The notes under the pieces are model-generated. The model ran no database searches, had not been told where the DNA came from, and saw nothing but the letters and a program-made list of their open reading frames with translations. Positions 47,501 to 54,803 of a stretch of DNA of 64,000 nt are shown here, in pieces. The translations under genes were made by a program, and so were the position numbers. This DNA comes from Luteibacter anthropi (lineage in GTDB: Bacteria; Pseudomonadota; Gammaproteobacteria; Xanthomonadales; Rhodanobacteraceae), in assembly GCF_011759365.1 (NCBI RefSeq), contig NZ_JAARLZ010000003.1:248001-312000 (forward strand), given 5' to 3'. How positions within the stretch are numbered: the first letter of the stretch is position 1; every line of letters begins with the position of its first letter.

Positions 47501-49808
47501 CTACAGCGAGGCCATTCCCGTGCCTGCCACAAGGAAGCAGGCCGATGGCACCACGCTGGCCTACACCACGATTCCGGAACTTGGCCATCAAGTGAAGACC
47601 CTTACCGGGGGCACGCGATCGCAGTCGTTTGCTTACCTGCACGGCAATACGCGTTCCTCGTCGGCCAAGGAATCCAATACTGCCGTTACCGATGGCGAGG
47701 ACGATGCGGAGTACGCGTCGATCACTTATGACCACGATCCCAACGAGCGCGTCATTGACCAATGTCCAGACGGACGCCTGGACTGGGAAACCATGGTGAA
47801 ACGTCGCTACACTCCGGCCGGACGCCTGCTTTCGGATGCATGGAAGCTCTCGGACCGGACCGAATACTCCTACAATAAGTTGGGTCAGCGCGTAACCACC
47901 AATGCTCCGAACGGAATCACGGATCATGCCTACGATGACCGGGGCAGGCTGGCACGCGAAGGGATCAGTGACGATGTCATCGTCACTTACACCTACGACA
48001 GTGAAGGCAAGGAAATCAGCCGACGTTTCGTGAAGACAGGCGACGGTGCCTTCGATTACACCCTCAACCACACGTATTTCGGCGATGGTCGTATTCAATG
48101 CGTCGAATGGATGGAGGGCAACACCAGCAAGGGAAAGCGCACCTACACCTATACGCCGGCAGGCTGCGTGAAGTCATGCAGCTACGCCGACGAATGGCAG
48201 CCCAGAACGCCGGGCGGCAAGGCCATCAGCCAGCAGGAATTCACCTACGATGGCCTGGGCAACGTGACCGCCTGCATGACGGCCTTCGAGGGTGGCCGTT
48301 GCAGCAGCCGCTACACGTATGACGACATAAGTGGCTGCCGGCTGACCGGCGTCACCCATGATCATCCGGATTACCCCAGGGCCACCACCCCCGAGTTCGA
48401 CAGGAATGGACGGATCATCAAGGACATCACCGGCAAGACCTATACCTATGATTGGCTGGGCCGGATGACCCGGGCCGGCTCGCGCTACTACACCTACACC
48501 CCCATGAACGGCCTGGCGACCACTGGCAAGGATGACATGACATCCACACTGGTCTATGACGGTGCCGAACTGCGCGCCGACTGCGCGCCCACGGGCGATG
48601 GCCGCTGGCTGAATCCCGGCAGCACCGGCTGCACCGTGCAAGCGGTCGTTCGCTCGAGGGTGAGTCGCACCCTGCTCGAACTGCGCGATATCGACGGCAC
48701 GGTGCTGGTGACCTTCGACGCCACGGCGAAAACCGCGAAGTACCACACATACACCGCCTGGGGTGGGCACAGCTCCGCCGAAACCGATTCACTACTCGGT
48801 TTCAAGGGCGAATACCGTGACGCGGACAACGATCACTATCCGCTGGGCCAGGGTTACCGGCACTACAACCCGGACAGCATGCAATTCGGCGTACCCGATG
48901 ACTGGAGCCCGTTCGGCAATGGCGGCCCGCAGGCCTATGGCTGCTTCGATGGCGACCCGGCGAACATGTCCGATCCCAGTGGGCATATGGCCGTAGGTGC
49001 CGGTGCGGTCAACCGGGGGCTGCGCGCGAGATGGCCAGATGGCGCTCCCGGCCCCCTGGGCATGAGCAACGGCGGCATCATCAGCGCTGTGATTTGGGGA
49101 GCCATTGGCATCATGGCGGCCGCATTCACCGGCGGAGCATCGCTACTGTTGACGGGAGCATTGGTTGGGCTGGCCATCGTGTCCGCCGGGCTGTCCATCG
49201 CGGCCGCGGCGTTGTCAGATAGCGACCCGAAACTGGCCAAGATCTTTGGCTGGGCAGCGCTTGGAGCCGGCCTGGTGGGTGGTGTGGCGTCGCTAGGACA
49301 AAAAGTTGTCCAGTTCACGCTCAAACTCTGCCGCTCGGGGTATCAGCTTGGCAAAACGCTATTACAGAAGGTCGCTGCGGCCGGCAGCAAGCTATGGGAC
49401 CGGGGGCGCGATGTCATATCTCGATGGAGCGGGCAATCGTTTCGGTCACCGGGAACCGTACTGACGCCCAAGCCAAGCTACGCCAATCAGGTCCTCGGTA
49501 ATCCGCTTCCTGCAGGAAAACTCCCGTCAGTCTGGGGCGACCTGAAAGACAAGGTCGCGGATTTGACCTTTGACAGCTTCCACAGTACCTGGGGTGAGTT
49601 GGCCGGGGCCTTCGATATGGGCGACCTGAACACGATGGTCTGTGCCGTGTCAGGGGGCTTGTCCGAATCAGGCCTTCTTGTGGGTGATGAGGCGATCGTC
49701 GCCGGACACACGGCTTCCGTGACAGCCTCCGGTATCATCGGCTCATGGCATACCAACACACTGAGCCATTCGTTCGTGGCGCGGTTGCGAGGCCTTCGCT
49801 TCCGCTAG
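44505..49808 (+). CDS. RHS/YD-repeat protein
   Basis: A 1767-residue RHS-family protein. The first 400 residues are a beta-rich start (PRTGLFECFMPLPAITGN, LYYSPAVNNIAALGDGWSFG) as in Pseudomonas-type RHS proteins; many YD repeats follow from about residue 690 (YAYDSAGRL, YSYDSIGRV, YAYDDRGRL-like units, YTYDWLGRM). The RHS core closes near residue 1490 at YRHYNPDSMQFGVPDDWSPFGNGG...DPSGHM. The last 275 residues contain two hydrophobic stretches and end in a variable region matching no toxin I recognise. AAGGAGAG lies 5 nt before ATG 44505. The part at about 45.6-46.3 kb is visibly AT-richer. No PAAR or VgrG gene is present. Confidence 0.88.
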   Translation: MKHNAMGTDPSDFRNAAIFNTTRQKCTHVDPRTGLFECFMPLPAITGNAGQGPVLDMSLYYSPAVNNIAALGDGWSFGSIATYFERNSTLTLHTGEVILVEKGKAFQNSAVKATWSDNDTTLTVERADGRVETFQKAGDSLLWTPVTITTDGYRYLHLTWATVEQSNDTESPSINIFSIVPTLQVIPVQLRHQVRLTAIDDDGATDASGTKASPRRLLTIEYRADGTSQPDDHVAAPTEIRLNFWPRTREAMTFVLNLNDQYALTSIVPPEYAIWKATQQKANATVNATDGPMARFAYQDHATCGWLLNEVRTFAGLTETVTYTDDGLTFAGNEKLSALPSVKTHIVKPRGNISETVATYDYQWVFGEGKNKLQGFDDVYRTTITQAGSIVTHFYSEDHSGTSEERKTNNAIVRVDCSTIIEKSGKTESYSTSRDVKYGDTKTLSIASQAFFSAIGGQPSLRFTEASHTAFAYDASHSGFCKSLPNAEISAASKIDPRDVKLPDTEEPVDPNATPMARSFVKDVDADGYLHAWKRKDITGLDMRKIVPAYELASSEYGNADAPHAASTYLSEHSEHESRLLYQKNFTYVDISGLNREKLNTLKQACGPTLSAKLIQIITYYDGDDFRKGLKKSITQGNDDGNGGVVTGTGTFLSFAYTLNADQTEITIAITESRADTSRTTGETLSTLSGRLVNQLDADGNRATYAYDSAGRLITHVLCAQSDEYRQTTTYAYPQPGRIETTGPNGQKHATEQDGRGNTILEQVWHTEKSTYVTGSSYWLPLKTTSFDDQGRESSITQYDHFLDKYRPVYPVTKESSPYDRASDIAETFTMAYDDWGNECSRTYSDGRVAFNQYDPITRVREEWVGAKDDKQRKRTTYKRNGSVAKVEQIDTHGEVKRTDTYTYRNNGWLLTLSRDTPHGMHTTTYSYDSIGRVTTETHNEDGSTYAYHYEYPIDWLVTEPIKRTVTWGAVTRTLGERTLDAWGRCTSLTRAGITETYTYSEAIPVPATRKQADGTTLAYTTIPELGHQVKTLTGGTRSQSFAYLHGNTRSSSAKESNTAVTDGEDDAEYASITYDHDPNERVIDQCPDGRLDWETMVKRRYTPAGRLLSDAWKLSDRTEYSYNKLGQRVTTNAPNGITDHAYDDRGRLAREGISDDVIVTYTYDSEGKEISRRFVKTGDGAFDYTLNHTYFGDGRIQCVEWMEGNTSKGKRTYTYTPAGCVKSCSYADEWQPRTPGGKAISQQEFTYDGLGNVTACMTAFEGGRCSSRYTYDDISGCRLTGVTHDHPDYPRATTPEFDRNGRIIKDITGKTYTYDWLGRMTRAGSRYYTYTPMNGLATTGKDDMTSTLVYDGAELRADCAPTGDGRWLNPGSTGCTVQAVVRSRVSRTLLELRDIDGTVLVTFDATAKTAKYHTYTAWGGHSSAETDSLLGFKGEYRDADNDHYPLGQGYRHYNPDSMQFGVPDDWSPFGNGGPQAYGCFDGDPANMSDPSGHMAVGAGAVNRGLRARWPDGAPGPLGMSNGGIISAVIWGAIGIMAAAFTGGASLLLTGALVGLAIVSAGLSIAAAALSDSDPKLAKIFGWAALGAGLVGGVASLGQKVVQFTLKLCRSGYQLGKTLLQKVAAAGSKLWDRGRDVISRWSGQSFRSPGTVLTPKPSYANQVLGNPLPAGKLPSVWGDLKDKVADLTFDSFHSTWGELAGAFDMGDLNTMVCAVSGGLSESGLLVGDEAIVAGHTASVTASGIIGSWHTNTLSHSFVARLRGLRFR

Positions 49809-49892
49809 GTGGCACGATCATCGACGGCAGGAAAGTGCTTTGCGCGCGACCGGTCAAGGCGAACGTGTGATGCAATTCGCGCCCCCCATCCC

Positions 49893-49980
49893 TGTAGGAG
49901 CGCGCCCCGCGCGCGACCGTTCATGGCGCAGATCATCATCGCTCCCGTTCCACCGGTCGCGCGCGAGGCGCGCTCCTACA
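49893..49980. repeat. REP-like palindrome
   Basis: Full copy downstream of the RHS gene; its right end carries the TAG stop of the leftward gene ending at 49976. A decayed fragment (TTTGCGCGCGACCGG) lies near 49840. Confidence 0.93.
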
Positions 49981-50275
49981 CTTTCCACCGCGACAACACC
50001 CAGAACGCCACTGCACCCGACGTTGCCAATCCCATCCCCGTCATCGCCAACCGAAACAACACAAACGTCGTCTCATCCTTCGGATGAATCCACACCTGGA
50101 TCATCAACTGATCCATCGCCAGCAACGCCACGATGGCGCTGCCGAAGGCCGCCACGGCAAACCCCCGCGCACCGCGCCTGGCGATGGTCATCCCCTCGCG
50201 GCGATCGATAAACACCAGCACGTTAATAATCATCAGCCCCAGCGCCATCGTGATCTGCACGATCTCAATGCCCAT
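49976..50275 (-). CDS. Small membrane protein of unknown function
   Basis: A 99-residue protein with three predicted membrane helices (IVQITMALGLMIINVLVFI; GFAVAAFGSAIVALLAMDQLMIQVW; FVLFRLAMTGMGLATSGAVAFWVL). ATG 50275 lies inside the end of the upstream gene (11-bp overlap), so they form a pair. The stop TAG is part of a REP-like element. Function unknown. Confidence 0.65.
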   Translation of the reverse strand: MGIEIVQITMALGLMIINVLVFIDRREGMTIARRGARGFAVAAFGSAIVALLAMDQLMIQVWIHPKDETTFVLFRLAMTGMGLATSGAVAFWVLSRWKV

Positions 50276-50555
50276 GCGGCATGCCCTCCGCTTCACGATG
50301 CAACGGTGACTCGAACATCACCTGCACATGCGCGCGCTGCACACAGTGCTGACCGACGGCCACCAGCGCCGCCACGCCGCCGATGGCCAGCGACAGGTCA
50401 CGATGATCCGCATCATCGGCTTCCTCATGTGCCACCTCGGCCAGCAAGCGTGCCGTGCCCTGCGCATACGCCAACCATTCCGTCGCCTCGTTGAGCAGAC
50501 GCTCGGCCGAGGCATCGTCGTCATCCAGAATCCAGTAGTCGTTGATGTCCTTCAT
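50265..50555 (-). CDS. Small soluble hypothetical protein
   Basis: A 96-residue helical, acidic protein (MKDINDYWILDDDDASAERLLNEATEWLAYAQGT...), vaguely like short DUF3077/DUF6124 proteins of pseudomonads; I cannot confirm this. ATG 50555 is used. First of a two-gene unit with a small membrane protein. An 8-bp inverted repeat, GTGGCACG/CGTGCCAC (50596-50627), lies just upstream and could be an operator. Confidence 0.6.
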   Translation of the reverse strand: MKDINDYWILDDDDASAERLLNEATEWLAYAQGTARLLAEVAHEEADDADHRDLSLAIGGVAALVAVGQHCVQRAHVQVMFESPLHREAEGMPHGH

Positions 50556-51168
50556 GTACGGCTCCATGGGTCAGCGCCGCCCTCCCATCCCAGGTGTGGC
50601 ACGCCATGGACTCCATGAACGTGCCACGGGGTAACGCAACGTCAGGTTGACGTTTTGCTGCGCATCGCTCCGGGACGATGAGGCCTGCCGGCGTGTCCGA
50701 GACCGGACGCCGGGCGGCGTGATTGTCGAAGTGGATGCGGCGTCAGCGGGCCTTTACCGCATAGCCGGCAACGCGCCGGGTGCTGACGGCAAGGCCTAAA
50801 GCGCTAGAGCGCGGCTCACGCCGCGGTTCGTCAACCGCGTTCTGGCAGGGCCGGAACGGCCCGGGCACCGGCGGGTGGGCCACCGCGGAGAAGCGGCGGG
50901 CGGGCGAGTGACGTAGAATGGGCGATAGCCATTGGACGATTCCTTGCTAGTGATAGCTAGTTGAGGAGGACTCGGTGGTTAGTGGGCCGGGGTGACTCGT
51001 AATCACCCCGGTTCCACGCCCCCACCGCCTTGGAGCGAAGGCTGCCTGCGAGTACGAGTGAACCGACAGCGCAGGCAGCGGTGACAACGTAGCAAAACAA
51101 CACAGAATTGTCTGTAGGCGCCGCCCGCGTATGGTCGTCACGCCACCCCATCACGACCACGTTTCTCT
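50556..51168. other. Long non-coding, hairpin-dense region
   Basis: About 610 bp without a credible gene. It contains the 50596-50627 dyad, a region of nested GC-rich complementarities (50741-50862, including 7-bp CGCGGTT/AACCGCG at 50822-50839), a -10-like TAGAAT (50914-50919), and the candidate RNA at 50944-51095. Short minus-strand frames here lack ribosome-binding sites and do not look like proteins. Confidence 0.6.
50944..51095 (+). ncRNA. Candidate structured RNA, unknown family
   Basis: About 152 nt closed by TTGCTA (50944-50949) and TAGCAA (51090-51095). Inside: CGGTGG/CCACCG (50973-50978, 51022-51027) enclosing GTGG/CCAC and a 9-bp CCGGGGTGA/TCACCCCGG stem with loop CTCGTAA; a small CCTT/AAGG hairpin displaying GGAGCG; and a perfect 10-bp GCTGCCTGCG/CGCAGGCAGC stem (51041-51050, 51070-51079) with a 19-nt loop. 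TAGAAT at 50914-50919 could be the -10. Orientation is not certain because the stems also form on the other strand. No match to tmRNA, RNase P RNA, 6S or SRP RNA was seen. Confidence 0.4.
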
Positions 51169-51527
51169 GTAGGAGCGCGCCTTGCGCGCGACCGGTTGTC
51201 GCGAAAACCATCAACGCCTCGTATTGACCGGTCGCGCGCGAGGCGCGCTCCTACAGGGGTGCGTTGTCGCGAGGTTGGTTGCGCATCCGGTAACGGTGTT
51301 GCGTTGTAGGAGCGTGCTTGCGCGCGACCGGTTATCGCGAACACCATCAACGCCTCGTATTGACCGGTCGCGCGCAAGGCGCGCTCCTACAGGGGTACGT
51401 TGTCGCGAGGTTGGTTGCGCATCCGGTAACGGTGTTGCGTTGTAGGAGCGTGCTTGCGCGCGACCGGTTATCGCGAACACCATCAACGCCTCGTATTGAC
51501 CGGTCGCGCGCGAGGCGCGCTCCTACA
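51169..51527. repeat. Tandem array of three REP-like palindromes, 136-bp period
   Basis: Full 87-bp palindromes begin at 51169, 51305 and 51441. The 49-bp spacer (starting GGGGTGCGTTGTCGCG) is repeated between them almost unchanged. The last element runs into the 3' end of the MFS gene and supplies its stop codon. Confidence 0.96.
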
Positions 51528-52776
51528 CAGGCAGGGGTGCCAGGCGGCGGAGCTTCATCGCGATGGCGAGGCCTGCGAACACCAGCACACCGACGTAGAT
51601 CGCTACACCGTTCCACCCCGCATGCGTCCAGGCAAATCCACCCAGCGAACCGGCAACGCTGGAACCCATGTAGTACGAAAACAGATAGAACGACGACGCG
51701 TGGGCCTTCGCCAACGGAGCGCGCTTGCCCACCCAGCTGCTGGCAATCGAATGACCACCGAAGAAGCCGAACGTGACCATGGCGATGCCCGTCACGATGG
51801 CCCACAGCGACGACGTCGCCGTCAACGCTACACCCGCCAGCATGATGACGAAGGTAGTCCACAGCACCCGGCGGCGACCTAGCCTGCCGGCGATGGAGCC
51901 CATCCATGCGGAACTGGCCACGCCGATCAGGTACACCGTGAAGATGGCGCCGACATGCGATTGCGACAGCGAGAACGGCGGCGCCAGCAGGCGGTACGAG
52001 GCGTAGTTGTAGATGGTGACGAAGGCACCCATCAACAGGAACGCTTCGGCAAACAGCCACGGCAGACCCTTGTCGCGCCATAGCGAACCAAACGAAGCCA
52101 GCAGCGCACGCGGATGTGCGCGGCGTTTTTCGAAATGCAATGACGTCGGCAAGCCTTTCGCAACGAGCGCGCAGGCGACGAGGCCCAGCGCACCGATCAC
52201 GCCCACGGCCACGCGCCACGATGAGTGATCGGCCGCGAAACCGGAAATCAGCCGCCCACCCATGCCACCGATGGCGTTGCCGCCGATGTACAGGCCCATG
52301 GCAAAGCCGAGTGAATCAGCGTGGATCTCCTCGCTGACGTACGTCATGGCGACCGCCGGCAGGCCGGCTAACGTGATGCCAAGCATCGCGCGCAGCACGA
52401 GCAGTGTGGACCAGTTGGGCGCCATCGCGGTGGCAAGCACGAGCAACGACGAGCCCAGCAGGGAAGCCAGCATCACGGGCTTGCGGCCCCACATGTCGGA
52501 CAGCGCGCCGGCGAACAGCATCGCCACGGCCAGTACGCCCGTGGTGACGGAGAGCGACAGCGAGCTGCTCGCCGCGTCCAGGCCGAAGGCTTTGGAGAAG
52601 GCCGGCAGCAGCGGCTGCACGCAGTACAACAGGCCGAAGGTGGCAAAGCCCGACGAGAACAGGGCCAGGTTGGTGCGCCGGAATGCCGGCGTACCGTGAC
52701 GAATGCGCCGATCAATTAACGCCGCCGGCGCGGCGGGCGAGGAGCCGTCCACGGGAACCTCCAGGAGATGAACCAT
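51523..52776 (-). CDS. MFS transporter, YnfM/arabinose-efflux-like
   Basis: A 417-residue inner-membrane permease with 12 hydrophobic segments. The loop 2-3 motif ALSDMWGRKPVML and its second-half counterpart IAGRLGRRRVLW are major-facilitator signatures. The N-terminus RRTNLALFSSGFATFGLLYCVQPLLPAF resembles YnfM-type exporters. Substrate unknown. The stop TAG (51525-51523) belongs to a REP-like element, leaving the C-terminus RRLAPLPV. Confidence 0.92.
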   Translation of the reverse strand: MVHLLEVPVDGSSPAAPAALIDRRIRHGTPAFRRTNLALFSSGFATFGLLYCVQPLLPAFSKAFGLDAASSSLSLSVTTGVLAVAMLFAGALSDMWGRKPVMLASLLGSSLLVLATAMAPNWSTLLVLRAMLGITLAGLPAVAMTYVSEEIHADSLGFAMGLYIGGNAIGGMGGRLISGFAADHSSWRVAVGVIGALGLVACALVAKGLPTSLHFEKRRAHPRALLASFGSLWRDKGLPWLFAEAFLLMGAFVTIYNYASYRLLAPPFSLSQSHVGAIFTVYLIGVASSAWMGSIAGRLGRRRVLWTTFVIMLAGVALTATSSLWAIVTGIAMVTFGFFGGHSIASSWVGKRAPLAKAHASSFYLFSYYMGSSVAGSLGGFAWTHAGWNGVAIYVGVLVFAGLAIAMKLRRLAPLPV

Positions 52777-52858
52777 GGAGACAGGTTAGACCCTGAATTG
52801 AGTCGGATCGATAAGCCAAGCCATCCGGTTCAATATCCCTGACGAATCAATCGCACCC

Positions 52859-52944
52859 TGTAGGAGCGCGCCTTGCGCGCGACCGGTTATCGCGATCCCT
52901 GTCCATTCCGCCAAAACCGGTCGCGCGCAAGGCGCGCTCCTACA
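52859..52944. repeat. REP-like palindrome
   Basis: Full copy between the MFS gene start region and the 3' end of the gene ending at 52981. Confidence 0.93.
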
Positions 52945-52980
52945 GAGTCATGGGTATCGAGGCCCATCCATGCAGAAAGG

Positions 52981-53412
52981 CTAGCGCGACGCCTCGCCCG
53001 AGGCCGCCCCATCCCACTGCACCGCCGCCGCCAGCTCGTCATCCGACAGCCCCAGCCCTTCTCCGTCGTCCCCCGGCGTGATGGTCACCACCCGCCCGTC
53101 ATGCCGGGACAGCTCCCGGTCGCCCGAGGCCACCAGAATCCTGGCCTTGGCCTCATCCCCACTATGCAGGGTCAGCAAGGTCTTGCCACCCGCCACGAAA
53201 CGCACCCCATCCCCGTGTTCCAACCGTACCGCCTGCACCACGCCCGCCCAGCGGGCCGGACCAACGAAGGTGAAACCTGCCTGGGCGTCGCGCCATTCGA
53301 AACGCCGCATCGGCTCGGCCGAGGGGGCGGGCTCGCCATGGGTGCCTGGCGGCGGCGAGGTCTGGGCGAACGCTGGCAGCGCCAGGAGCAAGGCGAAAGC
53401 GGCGATCTTCAT
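52981..53412 (-). CDS. Small exported hypothetical protein
   Basis: A 143-residue protein with a signal peptide (MKIAAFALLLALPAFAQ) and a Pro/Ser-rich start, then a compact domain with WRDAQAGFTFVGPARWAGVVQAVRL. No family recognised. 42 bp downstream of the DMT transporter gene on the same strand, possibly co-transcribed. Confidence 0.7.
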   Translation of the reverse strand: MKIAAFALLLALPAFAQTSPPPGTHGEPAPSAEPMRRFEWRDAQAGFTFVGPARWAGVVQAVRLEHGDGVRFVAGGKTLLTLHSGDEAKARILVASGDRELSRHDGRVVTITPGDDGEGLGLSDDELAAAVQWDGAASGEASR

Positions 53413-53454
53413 GGAAGCCTCCGATAGGTCTACACAGCGTACGCCGACCGCGCC

Positions 53455-54429
53455 TCAGGCGCCTCTGTCGCCCGCCGAAGCAGGATCGACCGCTGATTCC
53501 CGCCCACTGACCCAGGCGAAAAGAACGATACCCAGCACGATGGCCACGGCACCGAAGGCGGCCAGCGTGTCGGGGAACGGCTCGCCGAGGAAGGCCACGC
53601 CGATGCCCGTGGCAAACAGCAGTTCCGCCGCCTGCATGGCTTCCACCGCCGCCAGCGCGGTGGGCTGCCGGCCGACGCTTTCAGTGGCGTGGAAAAAGAG
53701 CACCGTGGCGATCACGCCCGACGACAAGGCGACACCGCCGGCCAGCAGTGCCTCCCGCAGCGTGGGCGGCCCCACGGTCATCCAGGTCACTACCGCCAGC
53801 AGCAGCCATAGCGGCCAGCTGGCGAGGGTCATGCCGAACACGCGCTGCACCGCGCCCAGCCGGGTGCCGCTGCGCTCCAGGTGCAGCAGGATCATCCGGT
53901 TACCCAGTGGGTAGGCAAAGGCGGCGAAGACCACCGCTGCCACCGAAAGCCATGCCGTGGCATCGAGGGTGCCGTTTGCATGGCCCAATTGCAGGAGCAA
54001 GACACCTGCGAGGATGAGCAGGCCGATGGACAGTGTGCCCAGGTGCCAGCGGGCGCGCTCATCGCGGTAAATGAAGGGCGCCAGGAGCGGCCCGGCAAGC
54101 ACCGTCGTCTGAAAGCTGCCGGCCACCAGCCACGATGGGCCGCTGTTGGCGGCCCAGGTCAGCGGCAGGCCGAACAATACGAAGCCGATGCCGCTCCAAA
54201 GGAGCCAGGTGCGCGGATAGGTGCGCAGTTCGTGAGGCAAGCGACCGAGCCCTCCCTGGAACGGCAACACGAGGGCAAGCAAAGGCAAGGTGATGAGATA
54301 ACGCAGCACCACCGCCCATTGCCAATGGCCCCCCTCACTGACCAGGGCCCGGTTGAGTACGTAGGTGAAGGTGAAGAACAGCGCCGATGATAAGGCGATC
54401 GCCACGGCTTTAAGGGCGGTTGGACGCAT
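53455..54429 (-). CDS. DMT-superfamily multidrug efflux transporter
   Basis: A 324-residue protein with about ten hydrophobic helices in two halves. The start ALFFTFTYVLNRALVSEGGHWQW and the second-half segment TVLFFHATESVGRQPTALAAVEAMQAAELLFATGIG match the EmrE-like multidrug-resistance group of EamA/DMT proteins. Inner membrane; substrate unknown. Confidence 0.85.
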   Translation of the reverse strand: MRPTALKAVAIALSSALFFTFTYVLNRALVSEGGHWQWAVVLRYLITLPLLALVLPFQGGLGRLPHELRTYPRTWLLWSGIGFVLFGLPLTWAANSGPSWLVAGSFQTTVLAGPLLAPFIYRDERARWHLGTLSIGLLILAGVLLLQLGHANGTLDATAWLSVAAVVFAAFAYPLGNRMILLHLERSGTRLGAVQRVFGMTLASWPLWLLLAVVTWMTVGPPTLREALLAGGVALSSGVIATVLFFHATESVGRQPTALAAVEAMQAAELLFATGIGVAFLGEPFPDTLAAFGAVAIVLGIVLFAWVSGRESAVDPASAGDRGA

Positions 54430-54479
54430 GGTGGCTCAGCAGCAAAACGAATGTACCAACTATGCCAGATGCCCCCACC

Positions 54480-54616
54480 CGTCGTTCCAGCGAACGCTGG
54501 AACCCAGTGCCTCGGTCCACCAGAAAACAAGGCAACGTTACATCGGCCTTATGTCGGCAGCATGCCCGCGAAAACCCACTGCATCGCACTGGGTTCCTGC
54601 CTGCGCAGGAACGACG
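54480..54616. repeat. Direct repeat copy 1 (GTCGTTCC-type inverted-repeat element)
   Basis: A 137-bp element starting CGTCGTTCCAGCGAACGC and ending with the complementary GCGCAGGAACGACG. Terminal inverted repeats of this kind are common xanthomonad intergenic repeats. With copy 2 it fills the 374-bp gap between the DMT gene and recJ. Confidence 0.9.
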
Positions 54617-54650
54617 TGAGGGGTAGTGAGGTAACGGCAAGCCGCCACCC

Positions 54651-54788
54651 CGTCGTTCCAGCGAACGCTGGAACCCAGCGCCCCGGTCCACCAGAAAACA
54701 AGGCAACGTTGCATCGGCTCTTATGTCGGCAGCATGCCCGCGAAAACCCACTGCATCGCACTGGGTTCCTGCCTGCGCAGGAACGACG
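54651..54788. repeat. Direct repeat copy 2 (GTCGTTCC-type inverted-repeat element)
   Basis: A 138-bp near-identical copy of the 54480 element, 171 bp downstream in the same orientation, ending 15 bp before the recJ stop. Confidence 0.9.
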
Positions 54789-54803
54789 TGAGGGGACGAC
54801 TGA

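Noticed and set aside
50987-51011. tRNA-Thr(CGT)-like anticodon arm (loop CTCGTAA)
   Set aside because: The loop and 5-bp stem fit an anticodon arm, but no acceptor stem or proper T-arm (GGTTCGA type) can be formed around it.
50944-51095. Retron-like non-coding RNA
   Set aside because: Complementary ends and internal hairpins resemble a retron msr-msd layout, but no reverse transcriptase gene is present within several kb on either strand.
50957-51214. Small minus-strand ORFs (64-85 aa) in the gap, considered as type I toxins
   Set aside because: No ribosome-binding site, partly made of REP-like sequence, and overlapping the stems of the candidate RNA; composition not protein-like.
51138-51486. 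Short repetitive ORFs such as those translating VGARLARD and RSRARRAPT
   Set aside because: These are translations of REP-like palindromes outside genes; their frames begin or end in the repeats.
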